Part shown: positions 1 through 5,503 of the stretch, piece by piece
Layout of the letters: every line of letters starts with the position of its first letter
How positions within the stretch are numbered: position 1 is the first letter of the stretch
Assembly (NCBI GenBank): GCA_002714745.1
Contig: PAYF01000034.1
Span: 14,569 to 20,941, forward strand
DNA length: 6,373 nucleotides
Origin: Methanobacteriota archaeon
GTDB taxonomy: Archaea > Thermoplasmatota > Poseidoniia > Poseidoniales > Thalassarchaeaceae
Reading direction: 5' to 3'
The notes under the pieces: generated by a model
What the model saw: the letters and a program-made list of their open reading frames with translations, nothing else
Database searches by the model: none
Told to the model about the DNA's origin: nothing
Program-made: the position numbers and the translations under genes

Positions 1-53
1 ATTGCCATGGCAGATAATATGAGAAACACTAGCGCTTCGAAATCCAATTCCAT
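1..53 (-). CDS. nuoJ: NuoJ-like complex I membrane subunit, N-terminal fragment cut by window edge
   Basis: Only 17 complete codons are visible: an ATG at 53 followed by Met-Glu-Leu-Asp-Phe-Glu-Ala-Leu-Val-Phe-Leu-Ile-Leu-Ser-Ala-Met-Ala, running off the left edge. The pattern, a few polar residues then an immediate hydrophobic helix starting Val-Phe-Leu-Ile-Leu, is how NuoJ proteins (about 160-170 residues, five membrane helices of the proton-pumping arm) begin. Position strengthens the call: nuoJ follows nuoI in archaeal and many bacterial operons. The ATG is only 2 bases after the nuoI stop, and GGAGG at 65-61, inside the last nuoI codons, sits 7 bases upstream, which supports this start. 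The rest of the gene and probably nuoK, L, M and N lie outside the window. The sequence alone is too short for domain proof; the identification leans on synteny. Confidence 0.72.
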   Translation of the reverse strand, partial: MELDFEALVFLILSAMA

Positions 54-55
54 GT

Positions 56-1036
56 CTAAGCCTCCGCGGCCTTAGCGGCCTTAGCGGCCTTCCTCTCGCG
101 CTTCTTCAGCTCCTTCTCAGCACGCTTTGCCAGTTCCATGTCGACTCTCTCTTGATGAACTGCGGGAAGTACTCTGGTTCTGCTAGCATCGAACCACAAG
201 TCCTCTCTAGTGAATCCGGACATACCATCATACTCGTTGGTCATGAAGAAGGACTCGAATGGGCAGGCTTCGGCACACAGGCCACAGAACATGCACCTGC
301 CGATGTCAATCTGCCCGGATACTATATCCTGCTCTGCAGGTGTAAGTGAGGTGGAGTCGATTGTCTCCACTCCAGTGCCGTCAGACCAGCGAATAGTCGC
401 CTTTTCTCCGGACAACTCGATGATCTCGCCGAAGTCGTACTGCTGAGGGGCATCAGCATGGGAATTCACTAAATCGAATCCCTCGGCAATGTCCTCAAAC
501 TCGTCCTTCTTTCTCGCAGCGAAGCCGCCTTCCTCGAGTTCGCTTCCGTAGCCATGCCAGTCATCGCCGTCCTCGGCAGTATCGAGGACATTCACCCTGA
601 CCTCTGAGGTCATATGAAGACAGTCGTTAGGGCAAGCCCTGACACAAGCCTTGCACGCTGTGCAAGTCTCCCAAATGATTCCAATACGGCCGTTGTAGTT
701 ACCAGGAACGAACAGCCATGGTTCAAGATCCTCAAGCCTCTCATAAGGGTACATCACAGTAACAGGTCGCTCTAAGAACGGCATGACTTCGCTCGTCTCT
801 CTGTCGGCAGAGAACTTCTGCCATAGTGTGGGGTGGTCTACACCCACTCTCTCTCTTGTAGCTGGGTCTACCATCGAAGCAGACTTGCCGTGGTAGTCAT
901 TCCTGAGGAAGGCAAGCCTGCCTAGGAATGGGACTGTTCTGAGGGCTGTCTTCAGAGTCATCCACATTGGGCGGATGACTAGATTTCTGAAGTTGGGTGT
1001 CGCGTGTGGATGCCCAGTGTTCGCCCTGTAACTCAT
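56..1036 (-). CDS. nuoI: NuoI/FpoI-like 2x[4Fe-4S] ferredoxin-type subunit with a large insertion
   Basis: This is the complex I subunit that holds clusters N6a and N6b and passes electrons toward NuoB and quinone on the cytoplasmic side. The product is 326 residues. Both cluster motifs are intact: Cys125-x2-Cys128-x2-Cys131-x3-Cys135-Pro and Cys248-x2-Cys251-x2-Cys254-x3-Cys258-Pro. The PVTVMYPYE stretch at 91-99 before the first motif and NGRIGI at 115-120 match the family. An amphipathic membrane-contact helix is likely near 20-45. NuoI is usually about 160-200 residues; extra length here comes from about 45 residues before PVTV, about 85 residues between the two motifs (acidic, then a beta-rich stretch near 200-236), and a Lys/Ala/Glu tail (301-326). 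A TTG at 1039 is an alternative start three bases upstream, but ATG at 1036 fits the spacing to the AGGGGTTGA signal better. The gene starts 11 bases after nuoH and ends 2 bases before nuoJ. Confidence 0.95.
   Translation of the reverse strand: MSYRANTGHPHATPNFRNLVIRPMWMTLKTALRTVPFLGRLAFLRNDYHGKSASMVDPATRERVGVDHPTLWQKFSADRETSEVMPFLERPVTVMYPYERLEDLEPWLFVPGNYNGRIGIIWETCTACKACVRACPNDCLHMTSEVRVNVLDTAEDGDDWHGYGSELEEGGFAARKKDEFEDIAEGFDLVNSHADAPQQYDFGEIIELSGEKATIRWSDGTGVETIDSTSLTPAEQDIVSGQIDIGRCMFCGLCAEACPFESFFMTNEYDGMSGFTREDLWFDASRTRVLPAVHQERVDMELAKRAEKELKKRERKAAKAAKAAEA
61..65 (-). promoter_or_regulatory. Shine-Dalgarno of nuoJ, inside the end of nuoI
   Basis: GGAGG read on the minus strand lies 7 bases before the nuoJ ATG and is made from the nuoI codons for the C-terminal Ala-Glu. 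It decides the nuoJ start at 53 and implies that ribosomes finishing nuoI are positioned to start nuoJ (translational coupling, inferred). Confidence 0.6.
66..92. repeat. 9-bp tandem repeat, three copies, encoding Lys-Ala-Ala repeats
   Basis: The unit gcggcctta (plus strand) occurs at 66-74 and 75-83, with a third copy ending in c at 84-92. On the coding strand it spells three Lys-Ala-Ala tripeptides in the NuoI C-terminal tail. The period is three codons, so slippage would change tail length without breaking the frame. Confidence 0.85.
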
Positions 1037-1040
1037 CAAA

Positions 1041-1050
1041 TCAACCCCTA
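1041..1050 (-). promoter_or_regulatory. Shine-Dalgarno of nuoI overlapping the nuoH stop codon
   Basis: On the minus strand the nuoH stop TAG at 1050-1048 runs straight into GGGTTGA, a slightly imperfect match to the GGTGA signals of the neighbouring genes. Aligned on GGT, it leaves 5 bases before ATG at 1036 but only 2 before the TTG at 1039. This favours the ATG as the nuoI start. Confidence 0.5.
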
Positions 1051-2625
1051 ATCTCTGTGACTCCCTGGAGATGCCTTGACCACTGCCTGAGTGCTGTATG
1101 GCCTGCGCTGGATTTCCAGCGCATCCTTATCCTCATCAATTGCGAGAATTACGAAGATACCTCCAGATATGGCTGTAATTGCGATTGGAAGCAAGATATT
1201 CCACGGACCGCCATCCCAGAATAGCAATCTGGTTGCTATTGCAAGCACTAGGTGGAGCAGTGAAAGCGGTAGGAGGTATCTCCAACCGAACTCGAGAATC
1301 TGATCTGTCCTAACTCTGTGAAGAGATGCGCGAATCCAAACAAAGACCGCGAATAGGCCCCATGCCTTCAACAGAATCCAGCCGACTCCCGGAATCAACG
1401 AGAGTCCGAACTCCACCATGCCTCCTACCCAAGGCAGGTCGGCCAAGGTGTGCTGGAAGGGAGCCTCCCAGCCACCTAAGAAGAACAGGGCGAATAGGAT
1501 ACAGGCTGCGTAGGAGCGCATGTACTCAGCTGCGAACATCAGCCCCCAGCGGATTCCTCCGTACTCTGTCCACCAGCCCTCGACGAGTTCGGCCTCGGCC
1601 TCGGGCATATCGAAGGGGATCCTCTCGACCTCAGCAATCATCGTGATGAGGAAGAGTAGTGCGCCCAGCGGCATCATGAAGATGTTCCAGACGTTACCCT
1701 CTTCTCTCCCTATCTGGAAGTCTACGATTTCGATGATGTTGAATGAACCGCTGAGAACAGCGACTCCGAGTACTGTAATCAAAAGAGGGATCTCGTAGGC
1801 AGTGAGTTGGGCTGCGGAGCGCATTCCTCCAATGAGTGTGTACTTGTTGTTGGAAGCCCAGCCGGCGAAGAATACCCCGAGAGGGGCGACGCCGAAGATT
1901 GCCATCATGAAAAGAAGAGAGAGGTCTGGATTGGCCGCGTAGATGTGTGGGCCGAACGGCACGAAAGCGAATACCATGATTGTGGTTGAGAGAATGATTA
2001 CCGGAGCAACCTCGAAGACGACCTTGTCGGCATCTCTTGGAACGATGTGTTCCTTGGTTGCGAACTTGAAGAAATCGGCGAAAGCTTGGAAGAAACCGGG
2101 AAGCAGGAACCAGTAGCCGTGGTAACTCCTGTTATTCACTCTGGATATCGTCTCCAACTCATGCGAGTTCCCCCATGTCTTGTTTAGTGCTCCAATGACC
2201 CAACCGATTGGCCCTCCCACTCCGAAGGGAAGTTTGTTCCACCATTCTCCACCAGTAACGCCGCTCTCTCCGACCCAGAGGCTTCTCAGAGTGGTCGTAG
2301 CACCCAATCTATCCATCAGACGTCCAATGAACTTCCTCTCGATATATGGAATGGCCAGCATCGTGGTCATCATCATCCCAAATACCACTGTGGACATAAT
2401 CATCGCATGCATGAATGCCTCAAGTGCTGGTTGAATGCTTGCAAACCCATCTTGCAGATTGAAGATTGGTCCGATGGTGAATGGATCGGGCCAGGCCCAT
2501 GTGCTGGGAATAGTGACCTGCAAATCGATGTCCTCAGAGGGCATCAGGTCGTGTACATTGTCCATCGACCAACTGGTCATGGATTCGGTCCATCCGACTA
2601 TGTCTAACCAGTCACTGCTCGCCAT
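1048..2625 (-). CDS. nuoH: NuoH/FpoH-like quinone-site membrane subunit, unusually long
   Basis: NuoH is the membrane heel that forms the quinone tunnel with NuoB, NuoD and NuoA and couples it to proton pumping. Family hallmarks are clear: IERK at 95-98, LLPGFFQAFADFFKF at 174-188, PFGP at 223-226, AGWASNNKY at 254-262, YE at 277-278, the acidic loop AEVERIPFDMPEAEAELVEG at 331-350 with TEYGG following, AEY at 366-368, FLGGW at 382-386 and RASLHRVRTDQ at 432-442. I see about nine hydrophobic helices (near 72-94, 207-226, 235-255, 274-293, 314-332, 361-384, 410-431, 450-468 and 476-496); the family normally has eight. The product is 525 residues against about 320-350 usually. Extra parts are an N-terminal extension of about 50 residues rich in Trp, Asp and Ser, an insertion near 112-170 where GPNRVGP is expected, and the last helix plus a charged tail. 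AGGTGA overlapping the nuoD stop, 4 bases before ATG, supports the start. Confidence 0.96.
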   Translation of the reverse strand: MASSDWLDIVGWTESMTSWSMDNVHDLMPSEDIDLQVTIPSTWAWPDPFTIGPIFNLQDGFASIQPALEAFMHAMIMSTVVFGMMMTTMLAIPYIERKFIGRLMDRLGATTTLRSLWVGESGVTGGEWWNKLPFGVGGPIGWVIGALNKTWGNSHELETISRVNNRSYHGYWFLLPGFFQAFADFFKFATKEHIVPRDADKVVFEVAPVIILSTTIMVFAFVPFGPHIYAANPDLSLLFMMAIFGVAPLGVFFAGWASNNKYTLIGGMRSAAQLTAYEIPLLITVLGVAVLSGSFNIIEIVDFQIGREEGNVWNIFMMPLGALLFLITMIAEVERIPFDMPEAEAELVEGWWTEYGGIRWGLMFAAEYMRSYAACILFALFFLGGWEAPFQHTLADLPWVGGMVEFGLSLIPGVGWILLKAWGLFAVFVWIRASLHRVRTDQILEFGWRYLLPLSLLHLVLAIATRLLFWDGGPWNILLPIAITAISGGIFVILAIDEDKDALEIQRRPYSTQAVVKASPGSHRD

Positions 2626-2629
2626 ATTC

Positions 2630-2635
2630 TCACCT
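2630..2635 (-). promoter_or_regulatory. Shine-Dalgarno of nuoH containing the nuoD stop codon
   Basis: AGGTGA on the minus strand ends in the nuoD stop TGA (2632-2630), so the final Arg codon AGG plus the stop form the binding site. Four bases (GAAT) separate it from the nuoH ATG. The same AGGTGAGAATATG arrangement occurs before nuoD. Confidence 0.65.
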
Positions 2636-3766
2636 GTCAGTCTCTCCGATGCAAGGATCGAATGATCCCATAATCGCTGGGATATCTGCTACCTTGTAGC
2701 CAATCATGCACTTGGCTGCGAATGGGATTGTGATGAATATCGGAGAGCGGATTGAGACTCTGTAAGGCTGCTTGCCCCTTCCCTCTCCGCCACCAGCAAT
2801 GTAGAACATCGACTCTCCTCTACTATCCTCGAAGTGATGTGCTCCGCTGGTTCCTTCTGGAGCGCGGCTCGGCGCCTTTGCGAGAATCATCGGATCCTCT
2901 GGCTCGTAATGTGTATCAGCTCCGCCGGGAATCTTATCGAGTGCTTGAAGTGCCATTGAAGCGCTGACTCTCATCTCTTCTACTCTCACTCTGTAGCGGT
3001 CGTAGCAGTCTGCTCCCTTGATTGAGGAGCGTTCGACTGGAGCAGACCAGTCGAGTTCGCTGTAAACTGAGTAGGGGTGAGCCCAGCGAACGTCATAGTT
3101 GACTCCGGCCGCTCTCAGGTTAGGGCCGGAAACGCCGTGGTTGACCATCTCTTCTGGCTTGGCGTAGCCAACACCCTGACTGCGGACTAGGAAGATGGTG
3201 CTCTCGTCGTATAGTGCCTCGTACTCCTGAATCCTATTGAGGAACAGTTTGAGTTTTGCCCGGGCTCGCTGGGCGAAGCCGTAAGGCAAATCGCGCTTTA
3301 CGCCGCCAATCCTAGGAAAATTGTAGTGCATTCTAGATCCGCCCAGTTCTTGGAGTAGATCCATCATCATCTCGCGCTCCCTGAGACACCATACCATAAT
3401 CGATAGATTGCCAATATCCGGGCCATATGCACCCAGCCACATTAGGTGGCTAGCGATACGCTGAATCTCAATGGCGATGAGTCGAATGTACTCGGCTCTC
3501 TCTGGGACTTCGACCTCAAGCAGGTCTTCTGCCGCGTAGATGTAGGAGTGTGACCAAGTGTTGGCACTGGCGTAGCACAGCCTGTCGCAATAGGTAGTAA
3601 TCTGAGTGAAGTCCCGGGCCTCGCAGATTTTCTCCACTCCGCGGTGGATGTATCCTAGATCGGGCTCAGTGTCAACAACCGTCTCTCCATCGACCTTGAC
3701 CTTGAGCGTCCAAAGGCCGTGGGTCATAGGGTGCTGAGGGCCCATTGAAATCCACATCTCTGCCAT
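2630..3766 (-). CDS. nuoD: NuoD/FpoD-like 49-kDa quinone-reducing subunit
   Basis: NuoD is the peripheral-arm subunit related to the large subunit of [NiFe] hydrogenases; with NuoB it forms the quinone-reduction site on the cytoplasmic side of the membrane. The 378-residue product starts almost at the conserved GPQHPMTHG (9-17) and continues with LGYIHRGVEK (38-47), VPERAEYIR (87-95), DIGNL (117-121), GGSRMHYNFPRIGGV (142-156), SGPNLRAAGV (213-222), PYSVY (231-235) and ends with ADIPAIMGSFDPCIGETDR (360-378). His16, Tyr65 and Asp117 align, by eye, with the quinone-site His, Tyr and Asp of Thermus Nqo4. The hydrogenase Ni-binding cysteines are absent, as in all complex I NuoD. The usual GE-x-G-x-Y loop before PYR (334-336) is replaced by a Gly-rich stretch around 324-331. 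It is a separate gene from nuoC, not a C-D fusion. Start supported by GGTGA 4 bases upstream. Confidence 0.97.
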   Translation of the reverse strand: MAEMWISMGPQHPMTHGLWTLKVKVDGETVVDTEPDLGYIHRGVEKICEARDFTQITTYCDRLCYASANTWSHSYIYAAEDLLEVEVPERAEYIRLIAIEIQRIASHLMWLGAYGPDIGNLSIMVWCLREREMMMDLLQELGGSRMHYNFPRIGGVKRDLPYGFAQRARAKLKLFLNRIQEYEALYDESTIFLVRSQGVGYAKPEEMVNHGVSGPNLRAAGVNYDVRWAHPYSVYSELDWSAPVERSSIKGADCYDRYRVRVEEMRVSASMALQALDKIPGGADTHYEPEDPMILAKAPSRAPEGTSGAHHFEDSRGESMFYIAGGGEGRGKQPYRVSIRSPIFITIPFAAKCMIGYKVADIPAIMGSFDPCIGETDR

Positions 3767-3771
3767 ATTCT

Positions 3772-3778
3772 CACCTCA
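3772..3778 (-). promoter_or_regulatory. Shine-Dalgarno of nuoD overlapping the nuoC stop codon
   Basis: Minus-strand TGAGGTG: the first three bases are the nuoC stop and GGTG is the ribosome-binding core, followed by AGAAT and the nuoD ATG. The identical heptamer occurs at the nuoA/nuoB and nuoB/nuoC borders. Confidence 0.65.
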
Positions 3779-4435
3779 CTTGATCTTGCCAACATCATCG
3801 GGCTTGCGCATGAAGCCTTGGGCGTCGTCGTACATCTCTTCGAAGCCGTGGTACCTCAGATTGTGCTGCTTCTGTAGAGGATGATAGCCCCTGGGGGTCT
3901 CATGGGGCAACAAAACTCGTCTCATTCCATCGTGGCCGTCGAAGTCAATCCCTACTAGATCCCATGTCTCCTTCTCATTCCAATCTGCTCCGACCCAAAT
4001 ATCCTGAACCGAATCGATTGAGGGAGTTCTCGAATCTGTGAGGTGGACATGGACCTCGATCTCGACTGGAGTTCCGAAACCCCTCACTGTAGATGGATTG
4101 ACTATGATTGGTTGGACTACTCCATCCTCCGAGGGAGGGTCCCTGACACCAGTCCTAAGCAGATGGTAGACAACTTCCCACTTGCGGTCGTCGTCTCCCT
4201 CTGGCCAGTGAATCCCTGTAATCATTGAGCAGTAGTCTACGGCGTGATCAGAGTACAGTTTCTCTGCCAAACTTCTCCAACTAGTAGGTGATGAGTTGAC
4301 TACCACCACGTTCCTAGGGTGGGTTCCGCTTGAGCGTTCAACAACTTCTGCCTTGATTCCCTCCACCTCCGAGATTGAGGTGACAATGGCCTCAGCAGCA
4401 TCCTTCTGAACTGAGGCTGAGACTATCTTGCCCAT
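3776..4435 (-). CDS. nuoC: NuoC/FpoC-like 30-kDa subunit
   Basis: NuoC is a structural peripheral-arm subunit that packs against NuoD and NuoI; it carries no redox centre. The 219-residue product has the family signature in its C-terminal half: SVQDIWVGADWNEKETWDLV at 142-161 followed by GIDFDGHDGMRRVLLPHE at 162-179, then HPLQKQ at 185-190 where GHPLRKD is usual. KWEVVYHLLR at 85-94 is the central beta-strand block. About 25 residues between that block and EIEVHVHL (125-132), rich in Pro, Asp and Val, look like a lengthened loop. The N-terminal 60 residues are the expected alpha/beta domain but are weakly conserved. The start is fixed by GGTG five bases before ATG; the gene begins 9 bases after nuoB and ends 9 bases before nuoD. 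Confidence 0.94.
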   Translation of the reverse strand: MGKIVSASVQKDAAEAIVTSISEVEGIKAEVVERSSGTHPRNVVVVNSSPTSWRSLAEKLYSDHAVDYCSMITGIHWPEGDDDRKWEVVYHLLRTGVRDPPSEDGVVQPIIVNPSTVRGFGTPVEIEVHVHLTDSRTPSIDSVQDIWVGADWNEKETWDLVGIDFDGHDGMRRVLLPHETPRGYHPLQKQHNLRYHGFEEMYDDAQGFMRKPDDVGKIK

Positions 4436-4440
4436 TTCAA

Positions 4441-4447
4441 CACCTCA
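4441..4447 (-). promoter_or_regulatory. Shine-Dalgarno of nuoC overlapping the nuoB stop codon
   Basis: Minus-strand TGAGGTG joins the nuoB stop TGA to the core GGTG, followed by TTGAA and the nuoC ATG at 4435. It suggests termination-reinitiation coupling between nuoB and nuoC (inferred). Confidence 0.65.
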
Positions 4448-5041
4448 CTCGTCTCCGATGATGACCGGGGCGTCAGATTCAGGCCTGACATCGTCTACAT
4501 CGACACCGATTCGAATAATCTTCTGCCTTAGTTTATCGAATCCGTCAATCAGTGCCTCTGGTCTTGGTGGACATCCGGGAATGTAAACATCGACCGGAAT
4601 AACGGTGTCAACTCCCTCGAGTACGTTGTACGACTGGAAGTATGGTCCTCCCGAAATAGCGCACTCGCCCATGGCAATGCACCACTTGGGTTCGGGCATC
4701 TGCTCCCAGAGCCTGACTATTGGATCGGCGAACTTCTTGCTGATTGGGCCATTCACCAGAAGGACATCGCACTGCCTTGGGCTAGATCTGAAGAATACAC
4801 CGAAGCGTTCGGCATCGAATCTGCTCGCTCCTGCTGCTGCCATCTCAAGAGCGCAGCACTTGATACCCAAGTGCAATGGGAAAAGGGACTTTCTCTGGCC
4901 CCAGTTAAAGACTCGACCGGCTAAAACCCCAATCACGTCCTTCATCCTACTCGCCTTGAGGGCCTCATCAGTTACATCCCCAACTACATCCACCAACATT
5001 CTACTGTTGAATACCGAGTAGTTCTGCCCATCTTCTGCCAT
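4445..5041 (-). CDS. nuoB: NuoB/FpoB-like N2-cluster subunit
   Basis: NuoB carries the terminal 4Fe-4S cluster N2, which hands electrons to quinone next to NuoD and NuoH. In the 198-residue product the ligands are visible as the tandem Cys62-Cys63 in GIKCCALEM (59-67), Cys127 in MGECAISGGPY (124-134) and Cys157 in VYIPGCPPRPEALIDG (152-167). Conserved framing is present: FNWGQRKSLFPLHLG (45-59), RFGVFFRSSPRQCDVLLVNG (79-98) and PKWCIAMG (118-125). Cys91 and Cys121 are additional cysteines near the cluster region. Length is in the normal range for the family (about 160-220), with a short acidic C-terminal tail. It is related to the [NiFe]-hydrogenase small subunit, but context with nuoA, nuoC and nuoH makes complex I the right assignment. 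GGTG four bases before ATG supports the start; nuoA ends 8 bases upstream. Confidence 0.97.
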   Translation of the reverse strand: MAEDGQNYSVFNSRMLVDVVGDVTDEALKASRMKDVIGVLAGRVFNWGQRKSLFPLHLGIKCCALEMAAAGASRFDAERFGVFFRSSPRQCDVLLVNGPISKKFADPIVRLWEQMPEPKWCIAMGECAISGGPYFQSYNVLEGVDTVIPVDVYIPGCPPRPEALIDGFDKLRQKIIRIGVDVDDVRPESDAPVIIGDE

Positions 5042-5045
5042 ATCC

Positions 5046-5052
5046 CACCTCA
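5046..5052 (-). promoter_or_regulatory. Shine-Dalgarno of nuoB overlapping the nuoA stop codon
   Basis: Minus-strand TGAGGTG with the nuoA stop TGA at 5052-5050, then GGAT and the nuoB ATG. Same heptamer and near-identical spacing as before nuoC and nuoD. Confidence 0.65.
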
Positions 5053-5496
5053 GATGTATATTCTCCCTCGCTTACGGAAGACATGCCATACTCCCAATCC
5101 CATCAGGATGGTGAACACGGTCAGTGTGGCCAGGGCACCAATCATCTCACTGTCAGCCATGCCATCTTGGATTGCAATGACTCCACCGAAGGCAAGGAAC
5201 ATGAACGCGATATCAAAGACAAGGAAGATGATAGCGTACCAGTAGTACTGGAAGTGAAAGTTGATGTGGGCCTCACCCAGAGGCTCAGCACCACATTCGT
5301 AAGTCGAGTCCCTTCGAATGTACAGGCTCTGGTCGCTTTCGTATCCAGGCAATAACCACGATCTTAACTTGGTCGGATCATTGGGTGATTTCCTCGGCCT
5401 GAGTAGTTCAGCTGCAATGAAACTCCCTACTGGAAATCCAATTCCGACCAAGGTCATTGCTGCGACTGCGATATAGGCCTCAGGAACTGAAGTCAT
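5050..5496 (-). CDS. nuoA: NuoA/FpoA-like small membrane subunit with an atypical FDIA motif
   Basis: NuoA (ND3 family) is a three-helix membrane subunit whose first loop wraps the quinone cavity at the NuoH/NuoD/NuoB junction. The 148-residue product has helices near 7-29, 83-110 and 117-139 and the family signature YECGAEPLGEAHINFHFQYY (66-85), then YAIIFLVFDIAFMFLAF (87-103). Cys68 matches the loop cysteine of ND3 (Cys39 in mammals). The family almost always has FD(V/I/L)E here; this protein has FDIA, with codon GCG at 5208-5206, so the membrane glutamate (E. coli Glu81) is missing while the aspartate (Asp95) is kept. The loop between helix 1 and YECG is about 20 residues longer than usual (roughly 36-62) and rich in Arg, Lys, Pro and Asp. 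NuoA is first in the cluster. A GGTG core 6 bases before ATG sits partly in an inverted repeat. The C-terminus is basic (RKRGRIYI). Confidence 0.95.
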   Translation of the reverse strand: MTSVPEAYIAVAAMTLVGIGFPVGSFIAAELLRPRKSPNDPTKLRSWLLPGYESDQSLYIRRDSTYECGAEPLGEAHINFHFQYYWYAIIFLVFDIAFMFLAFGGVIAIQDGMADSEMIGALATLTVFTILMGLGVWHVFRKRGRIYI

Positions 5497-5503
5497 AGGT
5501 TAC

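Noticed and set aside
1037..1039. TTG as the start codon of nuoI
   Set aside because: Only 2 bases from the GGTTGA signal, whereas ATG at 1036 has about 5, closer to the neighbouring genes. The difference is one residue.
1326..1646. Plus-strand open frame of 106 codons, Arg/Pro/Ser-rich
   Set aside because: Antisense to the conserved acidic-loop region of nuoH; its composition is what a reversed membrane-protein gene gives.
4605..5021. Plus-strand open frame of 138 codons
   Set aside because: It lies antisense within nuoB, whose cluster cysteines and family motifs are unmistakable; the antisense product resembles no family I recognise and has no supported ribosome-binding site.
2630..5041. 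NuoB/NuoD as subunits of a membrane [NiFe] hydrogenase
   Set aside because: NuoD lacks the Ni-binding CxxC pairs, and nuoA, nuoC and a NuoJ start are present in complex I order.
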